Under the pieces are notes generated by a model. The model saw only the letters and a list, made by a program, of their open reading frames with translations. It was not told the origin of the DNA and ran no database searches. The position numbers and the translations under genes were made by a program. Source: Odontocerum albicorne (Eukaryota; Arthropoda; Insecta; Trichoptera; Odontoceridae). Taken from it: 64,000 nt of DNA. The DNA lies in the NCBI GenBank assembly GCA_949825065.1, contig OX463846.1:8265366-8329365 (forward strand), written 5' to 3'. Below are positions 37,901 to 52,900 of the stretch, one piece after another (position 1 is the stretch's first letter; every line of letters starts with the position of its first letter).

Positions 37901-40900
37901 CTTGACGATAAAGGTGAAACGCTGGAGGTGGTTAGGCCACGTATTGAGAATGAAAAAATGTGAAAAAGCATTGAGTAATCAGCAATGTTAATTTTTGAGA
38001 AAATTTTATTTTGTCTTCCATGTCACTTAAGGGTCTATTTCGTGATTTTTATTTGAATTCCAATTTTAAAATATTTCGTACATTGAATTTTGTCCGTAAA
38101 GCGAATGTCGATTTTTTTGTCCATTCGGTACTAGCAAAATTCCGTTAAAAGAGGGTCCATAGAGCATGATATGACAGATTGATAAATTTAAGAGCTGATT
38201 AAGAAAAGCCATGATATAATATTCAAAGGCCCCTGTCTCTGATTAACCACATAAAAACAATAGTGATTATGTAGAACTCAAAGAGCATAGAAATTCTTTT
38301 GACATTTATATAATATTTATTTTTATTGCAAGTTTTAAATTCACTCAGGTAAGTTTTTGAAAAATAACTATATGTATATGAAACCACTTTACCTTGTTCA
38401 TTATGCAAGCCAGCTTTTCAGGATCGTTCTTGTAATGGCTGAGAAGCATTAGAGCCAGGTCCCCGCGCTGCCTACGAGCCCCCTCACACAACAACGGGTG
38501 TTCTGCCTCTGACACGTTAGCCTTAAGGCCCAGTGCCGCCACCGCCGCTTCAAAGCCCAGCATTTCATCGGATGGACTGCGGCCGTTAGTTGTGAAAAGC
38601 TGGAAGTGATAGGACTATGTAAAATTCTACCAACTCAAATATAAACAATGTGTATTGTGTAATTTATAAAAAAAAACAGTCAAATACATGAACAGTAAAC
38701 CCATATTAAAGTTAAAAACACATCAAATACGCAACATTTCCACACAATATACCAAAACATACACATACATCAGTCATCCGTAGGTCGGCTGAAAATCATT
38801 CTTGATGCCTATTCAATCACATAAAATGTTAATTATTTATTTCAATGTTTACTATAATTTACCAAATCTCAAATATAATGTACAGTCGTGTATCAACACA
38901 TCGATCAATAAGTCCCGGGACTAACCAACAGATGGCGCCTCTAATAACAAATCCATACCATTCTCAGTTAGTAACAACCTTTAGAAGTTACGTGTCAAAC
39001 TTTCACGACATTGTGTCATTGAGTTACAGAGGTTTTAGTGACGCTACTTTTGCTATTTTCAAAACAATGGAATAAACCGAATTTCGTGTGGTGATAAAAC
39101 ATTTCTTTTTAATGGGAAAAAATACCGTTCAAACTCAGCGATGGCTTGAAAAGTGTTATCCGGGCTCTGCTCCGTCAAAAACAACCATTTGTCGGTGGTA
39201 CGCTGATTTAAAACGTGGCGTATAGACACAAATGATGCTGAACGCTCTGGTCGTCCAAATGAGGTTGTTACACCAGAAAACATAAAAAAAAAAACTCAAA
39301 ATCGTGATGGAAAATCGCAAAGTAAAGTTGCGTGACATAGCCGACATCCTGAAGATATCATTTGGTAGTGTTTACACTGACAGACAGCATCATTCATCAG
39401 CTTAGTAACAGCAACGTCACATAGCTGTACGTGCGCTTGTTCAATGTTAAAAATTACCTGCGTTTTAACGGGCTAAGATGAGTAAAAATTCTGCATATTA
39501 TATTAGGTGTTAACATAAGTTGTGTCCGTTTTTTTCCAAATTTATAAATGAGCACCAAAAGTAAAACAAAATGGTAAACGTTATACGTCATTCGAAAGAA
39601 GATTTTCTGCTCTACAAGATATTGTGTGTGCTTTTACATTACATATATTATTTTATATGATTACAAGACTTAAAAATGGAATGTCAAGTAGACGAAAATG
39701 AGCATTTTCGACACCTCCTTCTGTTCGCGTTCAATCGAGGGAATAAAGCTGCTCGATATTCGTGAAGTGTACGGTAAAGATGCTTTGAATGAAAGGACAG
39801 CTCGTCGATGGTTTTTGCGTTTCAAAGATGGTAATTTCAACCTGAAAGACATGGAGCGTTCCGGACGACCAGTGGACTTCGATGAGGACCGCGTAAACCA
39901 TATTATTCATGAAGATCCCTTTCAAATCACCATAGAATTGGCTGAGCAGATGAATTGTAGTCACATGACTATACCACCATATTAAATCAATGGAAAAAGT
40001 CCAGAAGTTCGGTGCTTGGGTTCCACATATTTTGAGTGAAAACAAAAATCAACGTTCGACAATTTCTGCTGGTTTGCTCGCGCGTCATCGAGCTACGCAT
40101 GGCCACAAGCAAAGGTTCCTTTACCGCATCATTACTGGTAATGAAAAATGGTGCATTTATGTGAATATGAAGAAACGGAAAGAATGGGTGAGTTATGGTC
40201 AACAAGCAATGCCCAGAGCGAAACAAGGTTTGCATCCGCGCAAGACGATTTGCATCTGGTGGGATTGACAAGGTGTCATCCACTACGAGATACTTGAACG
40301 CAATCCTCAGTGAGATACAGGCAAAAGCCTAGTTTACTGGGGATACGAAAAATGAAAGGCAACAAACCCAGATCCATTAAAATTATATGTCCAAATCAAA
40401 TTACCCGTTGTTTTTTCTCAAATTGTGTATATTTCTTGTCATGTGTAATAATAATAATAATAATAATAATCAGACAGTCAACGCGGAGCTATACATTCTG
40501 GCTCACCACTGCAATTCAACAAAAAAGGCCGAATCGGTAATATGGCGTTATTCTGCAACACGATAAAGCCCGCCCTCATATCGCCAACATTATGAAAAAT
40601 GCCATTCAAACGCTTGGTTGGGCAGTCCTGCTGCACCCTTCATATTCTCCAGACCTCGCGCCATCGGTTTACACCTTTTCTGGTCGCTTTCGAACAATTT
40701 GCGTGGCGTTTCATTCAATAATGACGTCGAATTGCGGACATGGTTGGACGAATTCCTCGAGTCAAGACCGGATGGTTTTTATCACCCAGGCATTGAAAAA
40801 CTTGTAGAACGTTGGCAAGAAGGTGTAAATAATGAAGGAGAATACATTATTGACTAATTTGTTGTAATTTTTTTGTTGTGCCCCCTTGTTTTCTTCATTT

Positions 40901-43900
40901 GGAAAAAAACGGACACAACTTATGTTAACACCCAATACTTGAGATTTTACAATACATATCTTTAGCACAAGACAATGACATATATCACCTGACCACTTGG
41001 CTCATTATCTGTTTTGAGACAACTAACTTACACCTGCAAGTCATATATAAATACACATAAACAATCCAACAAGTCATAGCTCCAGCCATTCATTAGATTT
41101 GACAACTCTGAGCCAAAATTTATAATTATTTTATCATACACTGTACATTATAACGATATTTAAAAAATATATAAATAATGAGAGCTTCATTCATCACAAA
41201 AGTTAAATATTCCAAAAATAAAAAAAGCAATGTTGGTATAATTGCATTGAAATATCCAAAAGCTGAGCATATTTACATCAAACCTAACCTAATGTTTTAA
41301 TAATAAAAAACCTAACCTAATTAATGTTTTGAATAATAATAAGAAAGTATTTTCATCAAATGCTCACCATTTTCCTTTCTTTGCCAACAACACATGGTAC
41401 AACTAAAGCGTCAAACACAAATGTTGCTAGGGTAATTGGCAGCAGTGCTGGGCCTCTGGACCTCAGGATTCCATCTCTCAGTTGCATGGCTCGCAGGCGC
41501 AGCAAGCTTAGCTCCTCTGGTCCAGGAGGAATCCTCTTGAGCAGGGACATCAGTTCCGCTTCTTGATTGGCAAGTTTCACTTCCAAAGGCTTCGTGCTGG
41601 CCGGTGGTCGAGCCATTTCCAGCCCAAATAGACCAACTCGAAAAGCCAGAGATGAATGGTCCGCTGTTTCAGCAAGAACCGTGCAAAGGAATGCGCATCG
41701 AGCGAGTGTTGCAGATGCCAATACGCTTAGACGATGTGATGTAGGATTCATTTGGCTGTGGTGCCTCCTTCCTTTTCTTCGCGGTGGTATAGACGCATTG
41801 CCAACCATTTGTTCCACTCTTCCCACAAGCTCTGGAGGTCTTGCTAAGAGTTCTCTAGCAAGTCTTACACCGAGTCTTCTGGCTTCAGCACTGTGACCAT
41901 GAGCGTATAATCCTTCAGCTCGAGCGAAAAGAATCTCCCATGAATCTGACTGCATTTTTAAGCAAGACTCAGATGCGTTATTTTTTTCATCCATACTCTG
42001 TCCTCCGCTCCAATCATAATACTTGTCTTTTTCATTATTGGACCTACCACTGCTACTTTGTTTCCCATCATAATAATACATGTTGCATTCATCCCCAGAC
42101 TGTTGAGATTCAGAACTAGAGATGCTTTCATCTTTTGAAGACCTTCTTAATATTTCTGATTCGCCAGAAACACAGGGGATATTTGGAACATTTATTGAGC
42201 ATTTCTGCATGATGGTCACTAAATGTGACCGTGTATTACTAATAGACTGTCCAGAATTCGGATGATTGTTGCTTATAGATATATTGTAATTAATATGTTT
42301 CATGCAATCACTGCTTTCTTGACTGGATTCTCCACTTCTATTTCCAGAACTAGAATTCCCTCCAAGATTATTTCCACCTGAACTAGAATTTGAATCGCTT
42401 CCACCCTCCTGCGAGTCTGTGTCACCATTTCTTGAAAATCCAGGAACACCAATCAGAGAGTCGTTTAAAATATCGTCATCGTTTTCACAAAAACCTTCAC
42501 TAGATACACTAGAGCGGTTTCCATCTCCACAATTTTGATTTGCGCGCATACGTTGGTCCATTTCCTGAAAAAAACATGTACGTTAGCACGGTTAGCAACT
42601 CATTAAGACAAATATAATCATTGGTGGCAATAGTTGATGTTACAATGAAGGCTTTTCAAACAAGCACAAAAATCTAAAATCGGTTTATGGAAAGCAAAAT
42701 GAGTTTTTTTTTTGTATGCTATGCATATAGACAAGAGAAACAGTTGCATAAGGTCGGATTCCCTCTTAATCGCACTCAATCCGCAGGCATGTTTTGAACA
42801 AGCTGTGGGCTAACTCTGTTGACAACCTTTATAAATAAAAACTTCTGACAATTAAATCAAATCATTAGGTTATATGTTATTGATCATTGGTTGATCAAAG
42901 TGAAATTGGGAATCCAGCCTAATTTGTCTAACTAAAAGGAACTTTTTTTTGTTGATTTGTACATCTTAACTTGTCATTCTTCACGTGTGTTCCAAATCAA
43001 CTATGTATACTAAGCATCACAATAACAGCTAAAATAGAATTTTGTCGAGTCGAGAAAGAGGGGTTTTTGTTTAAATATTGTGGGAATTGTGGGAAGTCTT
43101 AAAAATAATTCAATTTTGAATGATGTAATTACTCCCTTACTCATAGACATTCATCACCAACCTTTTTTTGTTTTTTTTAACCTGGCGAGTTTATTGATAT
43201 GTGGCAATCTCTTCCAACCAACCAGAAAGATGTTTTTTTTATAGGCCCTAGGTGTTAACCAGACTGGAATCCTATTTAAAAAAATCTGGGTTCCAGCGGG
43301 GATCGAACCCGCAACCTCCAGATCGGCAGACAAGTGTCTTACCACCAGGCCACGGAGGTCGTCGCTCTTCATTGTAGCGTCACATCACTAGTAACGTGTA
43401 CTAGTAACGCAGCGTCACATCACTAATTGACACGGCAACCATATTGTCTCCTGTCAGTGGTCTTTTGTCATAACTTTTTTTTTTGGAGTTTATTTCATCA
43501 CCGACAGCAAGTGACACTTGGTCATAAAATAGCATAAAATTCCAAAAAATCATCCTATTCATTATTTTATTGTACATGGTTCAATCAGGCTATTTACATA
43601 TGACTAGAGTATCGGATGCAGGCTTACGTCTGAGCAGAAGAGCATGAGCCTCCGTATGACCTTTTGTTGGGGGGGCAACATTTGGCGTGCGCGGGGTCGC
43701 GAGCGTTGCGAGTGCGCCGCCGACAACCGGTATGTCAGCCCCAGCTCATTGTTCAGCACTGGTTTGGACGAGTTCACCTGAACAGAACATAATATACATT
43801 ATTCATTTTCAAGCGTAGTATGTACCATATTTGTAATTAGTGTAATAGAACTATCATTTGATTTATTGTACAAAACAAATATAAAGTGCAATGTGAGTGG

Positions 43901-46900
43901 AAGGGGTGGTAGTGAAAGACCAAGAAAAGTATGGTTGGATCAAGATATTTAGAAAGAAGGAAACTTAGCAAGTCATAGAAATCATATGAGTTTGAGGTAT
44001 ATGGATGTAGAAGAGGCGAAGGATGTGAGTCAAGATAGGAAAATCTAGTGATATGTCCACTCCTGACAAGGAAATGGCACGATGGTAACACATCGATCAA
44101 TAAGTGAAAAATCGCAAAGTAAAGTTGTGTGAGATAACTGACATCCTGAAGATATAATTTGGTAGTGTATACACTATTTTCCATGAACATTTGGTCATGA
44201 AAAAGCTTTTTTCGAAATGGGTGCCGCGTTTGCTCATAATGGAACAGAAAAAACAACGCATCGATGATTGAAAGCGCTGTTTATCACTATTTACGCGAAA
44301 TAAACAGGAGTTTTTGCGTCGGTATGTGACAATGGATGAAACTTGGATCCACCACTATACTACGGAATCAAATCGGCAGTCAGCTGAGTGGAAAGCAGCT
44401 GATGAAAATCGTCCGAAGCGACCTAAAACTCAACAGTCGGCCGGGAAGGTTATGGCCCCCGTATTTTGGGATGCGCATGGTATAATATTCATCGATCACC
44501 TTGAAAAGGGAAAAACCATCAATAGCGAATATTACATAGTGTTATTGGAGCGTTTGAAGGCAGAAATTGCAAAAAAACAGCCCCATATGAAGAAAAAAGT
44601 TCTCTTTCTTCAGGACAATGCACCGTGTCACAAGTCGATGGTAACGATGGCCAAATTGCATGAGTTGAACTTCGAATTGCTTCCGCACCCACCGTATTCT
44701 CCAGATTTGGCCCCCAGCGACTATTGGCTGTTCGCAGACCTCAAAAAGATGCTCCCGGAAAAGAAATTTGGCTCCAATGAAGAAGTGATTGCCGAAACTA
44801 ACGCCTATTTTGAAACCAAAGATAAATCATTCTACACGGCTGGCATAGAAAAGTTAGGAAAGCGTTGGAATGAATGTATCGCTCTTGAAGGAGACTATGT
44901 TGATGAATAAAGAATTTTGGAAAACAAATGTTGTTTTAGTAGTTAGTCCAGGGAATTATTGATCGATGTGTTATGTATGTAGTATTATTTGAGCTCTTAT
45001 AGATTGATGACCCAGCAAATTAGTAGGTAAAATGATTTTCATTAAAAAAAATGTCAAAAACTATAATGTATACAAAGTAAGTATTAATACAATACATATA
45101 AGTTCACTTTCTTAGATAAAGGTGGATTGAAGGGTCCTACTGAAGACCCAACGAGGTTTACCAAACGACACAGAAAAGGCAAAAAATATATCTAGACAAA
45201 GCGTTTGAAAAAGACTGAAAAATTGCATTGTAAGCCCAAGAAGTAATATCAATCATTTTCTCAGGCCAACAACACAGTCTAAAGATAATTTGTTGCCTTG
45301 TCTATGCCACTTGTCCAACTGGGTTGGATACCAACAATTTAAGGATAAAACAGTGGTATGATTTAACAGGAAATATTACAACTCTGGTATGATTTAACAG
45401 GAAATATTACAATATGCTTCTTCATTCCAATATTGGAAATAGACTTCTCATTTGTCTCTGTTCAGTTTTATCCCATGCCAAAACTTTTTATTGAGGTTCC
45501 ACAATACCTTAAATGTGAGCAATTCATTGACTCTTTAGTGTTCCCACTTTTGAGACCAAACTTGGAAACTGTTCAGTACAGAAATGTTCATTGAATTCAT
45601 ATAAAATTTAAAACTTTTCAAACTGTAAAATATATTTAACTCATCAAAAATCAAACCAAAAACAACAGATGTTATTTAATATTTATTTTAATCATAAATA
45701 TAAAAATGTTCATCTAACCTGTGTAACATTTCCATCTTTGTTCCCATCGTGGTGTCTGAAACATGTGAAGGGGCATCGAAAGGCTGGGCTCGTGTCCCCA
45801 CTGTATGTGACTCCTGGCACGGGATAGTCATCCCAGTCCATGAAGCAGGCCTCCAGTGCGGGACGGAATCCAGGAAAGGCATCCGAACCGGCAGGAGGTG
45901 TGGGAGCGCTACCCCCGGGCACTGAGCCACCCGCAGGTGTGCCCCGACTGGTGACCGAGCCACTGCCACGACCGCTGGTCATTACGCTTGAGTGAGATGC
46001 CCTAGACTTGGATACCTGATGAAAAATTAAAATTCCATTTGAAATATGACAAATTGAGTTTATGGTCATCAAGTTCATTCCAGTCACCAACCATTCAAGT
46101 AGTAATCAGAACCAATATCGATCGGCACCTCTTAACGTGTTCCTCACGGGAAGCACAAACGCCTGTGATCTGATCTGTAGCATTCCTTTGTGTATTTTAC
46201 GTAATGTTTAGTTAATCTCCTTTATTTAATGAGTCTCCTTAAGAGTAATGACTATTATTTAATATCAGAAAATTACTTGAATGTTATGTTTACTTGGTGG
46301 TGTAATCAAATATCAGTGGTTCTAAACAAAATACGCGTTTAAACTAATTTTGGTTGTTATTGTATTTGTGTTTCTGTGTGTTTTTCTTTTTTTTGTTTTG
46401 AATTTGTTTTGATTTTTATTCTTATGATTGTGTGCAGTATATTGTGGGATGAATATTTTTGGTCTTTCTGGAGCGATAATGTGTGAGGAGTTGAGTTTCG
46501 CAGGGTGTTTCCAGTTGTAGTTGAGTGTCACTGTTTGTCAGGTTGATGAGAGCGTGCAACGGGGCTTTTTGTGTTATCAAAAATCGGAAAGAAGTATCGA
46601 TTTATTTTTTCATGCTAGATGTCCTCAGTGAGATACAGGCAAAAGCCTAGTTTACTGGGGATACGACAAATGAAAGGCAACAAACCCAGATCCATTAAAA
46701 TTATATGTCCAAATCAAATTACCTGTTGTTTTTTCTCAAATTGTGTATATTTCTTGTCATGTGTAATAATAAAAAAAAAAAAAAAAAAAAAAAAACTTAG
46801 AAATTAAAAAACGCCGAAATTGTGCCGCGCAAAGGATTCGTGGAATTTGATTTTTAACGCGGTGTACAGGTTAACTAGAATTATGAAGTGAAAAATTCAT

Positions 46901-49900
46901 ACATACACAAAGTCAATCACACATTGTTTATTTTCTATTTGCCATGTAAACAAATGATTTATCTTATAGTCAAAAAATTTACACATAAACATAACAAGCA
47001 AGATAATTTTTCAAACATTCGTTTCCCATTATCAGTAGTCCGTCTTTCAACAAACATACTTAAGACTTATCATTTCCGCTCCAAAACCTTACTCAAACTG
47101 TTACAAAATTCCTCATTGTATTTATCTTTATTGACTAGGGCACACTATATCACAAGTAAAAGATACAACGCCTATTTCCATTCTCATCCACATCACATGA
47201 ACTTGGAAAGTCATACATACTCCCATAAATTCCCACAAAAGCTTGGATACTAAAGCTCCCAGACCTTGCCTAGCCCGTTCATTTACACTGACACCTGACC
47301 ACATACATACCTAGCATTCCTCTTATATCATCACTTCCATATCCTTTCTCATTATCTCTTGTTGGTTAGCTCTTGAGTTTTACTGTCAAACATTCAATTG
47401 GGCAATGGCATAACTTTGAAGAACCACCACCTTCATATTCTTACATTCAACTTATGTACATTTCTGTAATATTTTTAATCTCTCAATAATAGTGTGTTCG
47501 AATTAGAGCACCCTTGAGGAGAGTGCTTTCTAAACGGCACTTTATAAATTGTCCTTTTATTATTATAAATTACTACTAATAAAACCTACTTCTGCTAAAC
47601 TGAGTTGTTAAATAATGCAGTAAAAGTAGTGCACTTTGCTCAAGTGTAACTGTATAGTAGTGTTTCCATGTTTTCAGTTATTTTTTCAAAGTACCTTTAA
47701 CAAAGCTAGTTAAACTTGAATATTTCTGAGTTATAGGGTTAACACTGTAGAAATGATGTCTTTCTCAACTGAGGGGGAGTAAATTCAATTAACAAACAAA
47801 GAAACACTAAAAATATGAGATTTATAAAATAAACAAATGTCACCTTGTCCAGTATCTTGAGATGCCAGTGCGTGAACTGTGCGTGAAACACATCTCTCTC
47901 GGAAGGCGCGAGTGCGGGGTTGAGAGCAGCGAGGCGCCACAATGACACAAGCTCGTCGCACAGTGAGGAGCATGCATGCTGCGACGCATGTGAGTTCCCT
48001 CCTGCGCCACCGCCACCTCCACCCCCGCCAGAACGGCCTACGCCGCCTCCTCCTGAACCACTCAGCGAACCCAAAGACACCTTTGTGTTGTACCACCATA
48101 CGAGGATCTGGAAACAATTTGAAGTTTAAAAAACCAGGCTTATTCGTTTAAGAGACAATTTGTCTTTTTGTCCTTTAATTCGGTTCCTAATTCATTTAGA
48201 ATCACTTTCTTCTAGTCCCATAATTATTTATTTATCCCTTTATGTACATGGTTTCCCATCGTAGGTTTATTGCTATGCAGCAATTTCTTCCAGCCAACCA
48301 TCATTAGATATGTAGTGATTCTAACTCCTTGGGATTTTACAAAAATTAAAGAAGAATAAAATAAATAACAAATCATCAAACAACAATGGTAAGTATAGTG
48401 TTCATATTATGAACCACTCAATGGACAGCAAATCTCACCACGTGCCAGACTTTTCTACTACAGTGATACCTCAATATCCGCGCCGATTACGATGTGCCAA
48501 CAGGCCGCAGATAAAGACTAATAATGTCCAAACAAAAACAAAGGTATAGTACACAAACAGTCCCAACTTACATAACAATAGCAGATTTTTTAATTATTTT
48601 TTTGTAAAAGATAGACAGAACGACAAAATTATTTATCATATGAAATAAACATTTAATTTTAAAACATATTTAAAGAAAACATGTATCGCAGACTAAACCC
48701 GAGATATGCAGGTGGACTAACAAGGCAATGGACATTGGTCTCTTATTCTTTTCAAGCTCTGCAAGTTACCCGATAAAGCTCCAGTAAGCTATTCATATCT
48801 TGAGCTCTGAAATTTAATAAAACCTTTTTTGGTAATTTTACAAATGCGTATAATCAAAACCGCAGATAACGAGGGATTACTGTACTGAAAATAAAAAGTG
48901 TATTCATTTCTAAATACACTAAGTGAGGTATACCTGTTCGCAGGCCATGCACTCGTCAGTGATGATCTGCAGCAGGGGCACGGCATTGCGGTCGCCCCGC
49001 TTAAACATCTCCCGCACGATGGCTAACAGATTCCACATGCCCTCGGGTTCACGGCCCCGCAGCGGCCGCAAGAGAGAAGACCACTCGGCTGCGGCGGGAG
49101 GGGCTGTGGTGCTCAAGTAATTCACGTCACTGGAATCAACATGTATTTATTTTATTGTAGCGTGGTGCACTAATCATCGCACACACTTTTTACCACACTT
49201 CTTTCTATTACCATAATAATTTTGATACATTCATTTTCAAACGTTTTACTAAGCATGTCTCATAGCTCACTTATCATATCTCTTGATCACTTTCATTTTG
49301 AAAAAACATAAACATATCATCAGCATATAGAAGTACACATGTCCATTTATTCACACAAGAAACTAAATATATAAATCAAACAACCAAGATGACATTACAC
49401 ACCCTTATTTTCCACTTTTAGTCATTTCAAAGTACTCACTAAGTTCAACACATAACACATCGATCAATAAGTCCCGGGACTAACCAACAGATGGCGCCTC
49501 TAATAACAAATCCATACCATTCTCAGTTCGAACCAACCTTTAGTTACGTGTTAAACTTTCATGACATTCCGACATTGTGTCATTGAGTTACAGTAGTTTT
49601 AGTGATGCTACTTTTGCTATTTTCAAAACAATGGAAAAAACCGAATTTCGTGTGTTGATAAAACATTGCTTTTTAATGGAAAAAATACCGTTAAAACTCG
49701 CGATGTCTTGAAAAATGTTATCCGGGCTCTGCTCCGTCGAAAACAACCATTTGTCGGTGGTATGCTGATTTCAAACGCGGTCGTATAGACACAAATGATG
49801 CTGAACGCTCTGGTCGTCCAAATGAGGCTGTTATACCAGAAAACATTAAAAAAAACCCTCAAAATCGTGATGGAAAATCGCAAAGGTAAAGTTGCGTGAG

Positions 49901-52900
49901 ATAGCTGACATCCTGAAGATATAATTTGGTAGTGTTTACACTATTTTGCATGAACATTTGGTCATTAAAAAGCTGTTTTCCAAATGGGTGCCGCGTTTGC
50001 TCACAATGGAAAAAAAACCACGCATCGATGATTGAAAGCGCTGTTTGACACTATTTACGCGAAATAAAAAGGTGTTTTTGCGTCGGTATGTGACAATGGA
50101 TGAAACTTGCATCCACCACTATACTCCGGAATCAAATCGGCAGTCAGCTGAGTGGAAAGCAACTGGTAAAAATCGTCCGAAGCGATCAAAAACTCAACAG
50201 TCGGCCGGGAAGGTTATGGCCTCCTTATTTTGGGATGCGCATGGTATAATATTCATCGATCACCTTGAAAAGGGAAAAACCATCAATAGCAAATATTACA
50301 TAGCGTTATTGGAGCATTTGAAGGTAGAAATTGCAAAAAAACAGCCCCATATGAAGAAGAAAAAAGTTCACTTTCATCAGGACAATTCACCGTGTCACAA
50401 GTCGATGGTAACGATGGCCAAATTGCATGAGTTGAACTTCGAAATGCTTCCGCACCCACCGTATTCTCCAGATTTGGCCCCTAGCGACTATTGGCTGTTC
50501 GCAGACCTCAAAAAGATGCTCCAGGGAAAGAGAATTGGCTCCAATGAAGAAGCGATTGCCGAAACTAACGCCTTTTTTGAAACCAAAGATAAATCGTTCT
50601 ACATGGCTGGCATAGAGAAGTTAGGAAAGCGTTGAAATGAATGTATCGCTCTTGAAGGAGACTATTTTGATGAATAAAGAAGAACTTTGGCAAACAAATG
50701 TTGTTTTAGTAGTTAGTCCCGGGACTTAATGATCGATGTGTTACGTTACTGTCTTCATATAGTGAAGCAATTGTACTTATTAATTTAGTGGGATATTATG
50801 ACAGGGCTTTTGCAATTGCTAGTTTCATAGAGTGAAATGATGCCTCTGAGTGGCTTTTGCCGTTATTAGTTTCGTGCAGTGAAATGGTCCGCCTCTGAGT
50901 GGCTTTTGCCATTGCTAGTTTCGTGGAGTGAAATGGTCTGCCTCTGAGTGGTTTTTGCCGTTGCTAGTTTCGTGGAGTGGAATGGTCTGTCTCCAAGTGT
51001 TAATGATATAGGTGGCGTGTGCAGCTTTAGGAAACGCTTGAATACAACCCTTTGTTTTGTTACTAAGAGTGAGTTCGATTCCCGAGTTAGAACGCCTTTG
51101 AGGAGACTCTGCTCTCTAAACGGTGTTATATAAACTTTTTTTATATTTTGTTTATTTTTTTATATATTGTTTATAGTTAAGGCATTAACATTGTGGAGGT
51201 TTAAAGACATTGTAATTTATTTTATCAAACACTGTTTTAAAGACATTGTAATTTATTTTATCAAACTTCTATTCGATCTGGCAGCGATATACACGCTTCA
51301 ACGCAACCCGAATGTCCCCAACCGTTGAAGCGTGTATATCGGTGTCAGTTCGAACAGAATTTAGTCTTGTCTGTGCTCCCCTGAAGATGAGGTGAAAGCC
51401 TTGAAACCGATAGGGTTATACCGTTACAAAAAAGTGGAAAAAACAATGTTTGATAAAATAAATTACAATGTCCTTTTTTTATTATCATTCACTCCATAAT
51501 CTTTCAATACTTCATTATCTTTATTTAAGAAAAAAAAGTAGTACAATTTGTCTCAAAACATATTCATTATCAGTCTAATGAACAAACAACATGCTCACTC
51601 ATCCAACTAAATGATAAATTTTATTTTAGGATGCCGCAAAATGAAAAGTTTGAAAACTACTGCACCACACTGTAAACACAGACATAGATTCTGAAAACAG
51701 TATATTATAAAAGCTAGTAAATTGGAAGGAATTACAACAAAACAATAAATCCGCCAGATGTATTGGCATTAAAGAGTTAAAATACAATAAAAATAGATTA
51801 CCAAAGAGTTTGTTTTTCAGTACAATAGAAAAAACATTACCTGAAAACAATGGGAGCAGGCACACAAAACTTGATGAGTATTTTGTTGATGTTGTCATGC
51901 AGTGTCCTTTCGTCCAGATACCACCAGGTCTGGTCTGTGGCTGAGGCTCCGGCAGTAGGGTCCGGTGCTCCGCAGACTGTGTTGATGGCTGTGGGCTGCG
52001 CAGACAGCAGCTCATCTAGAAGTCGCTGTGCTGTGGGCAAGATTTGCTGCGGTAGAGCCGAGATAAGATACTGGGCAAACTTCTGGAGCTGGTCCCTCTG
52101 GAGGCGTTGCAGCGATTCCGAAACGGGCGCTCGTAGTGTCACCTGGGACGGCTGAACGACAAAGATTACAAATTAAAACAAAACAAACCATTTTAATTTG
52201 TTTTTTTTTCTGCATCCTGCAGTATTTAAGGAATTTTGTATTTTATTTAACCTGGTAAGTTAATTGCCACGTGGCAATCTCTTCCAACCAACCAGAAAGA
52301 TGTTTTAATGGGCCCTAAGTGAAAACCAGACTAGAATCCCTTTTTTTTTTAATCTGGGTTCTAGCGGCGATTGAACCCGCAACCTCCGGTTCAGCAGACA
52401 AACGTCTTACCACCAGGCCACGGAAGTATTTAAAACTTTCTGCAGTATTTAAGGAAACAATTTTATATCAGACATTTGCTAAAATGTACGTATGACTTGG
52501 GAAAAAGTATACATGCTGTTGCAATACAACACTTAGTATTGACAGATTAGAATAAAAAACAAAATGTCGTACAATTCATATTTGTAGTACTTGCTGTGAC
52601 CTTCCTGACGACCACCATGGACTACTTGACAGAATATTCCACTTAAGACTGCAGTTTCATGTTTGATTGTCGTAGAAAATTGAAAAAAAGAAAAAGATCC
52701 CAGTCTGGTTTTTCACAAAAGATCTTTTAACATTTTACTGGTTGTTGAGAAGAAATTGTCATATGGCAATAAGCTTCCCAGACTCTACTGTACGTTATTC
52801 ATATATCATCTACCCTTAAACGTTAATTCTTTTATATATATCTGATAAATAAGGACTTTGGAGTATGAACTGCATTTTGGTCCGGATTAAAAGCCTTTGT

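Noticed and set aside
41283..41320. CCTAACCTAA words like TTAGG telomere repeats
   Set aside because: There are only two units each, interrupted; this is expected by chance in AT-rich DNA.
43154..43372. 72-codon frame with VAGSIPAGT, and tRNA-like A and B boxes
   Set aside because: It is a tRNA-derived SINE. The tRNA cloverleaf does not form, and the frame is a common artefact.
48001..48060. Proline-rich plus-strand frame
   Set aside because: It is the complement of the glycine tract of ZSWIM8 exon D.
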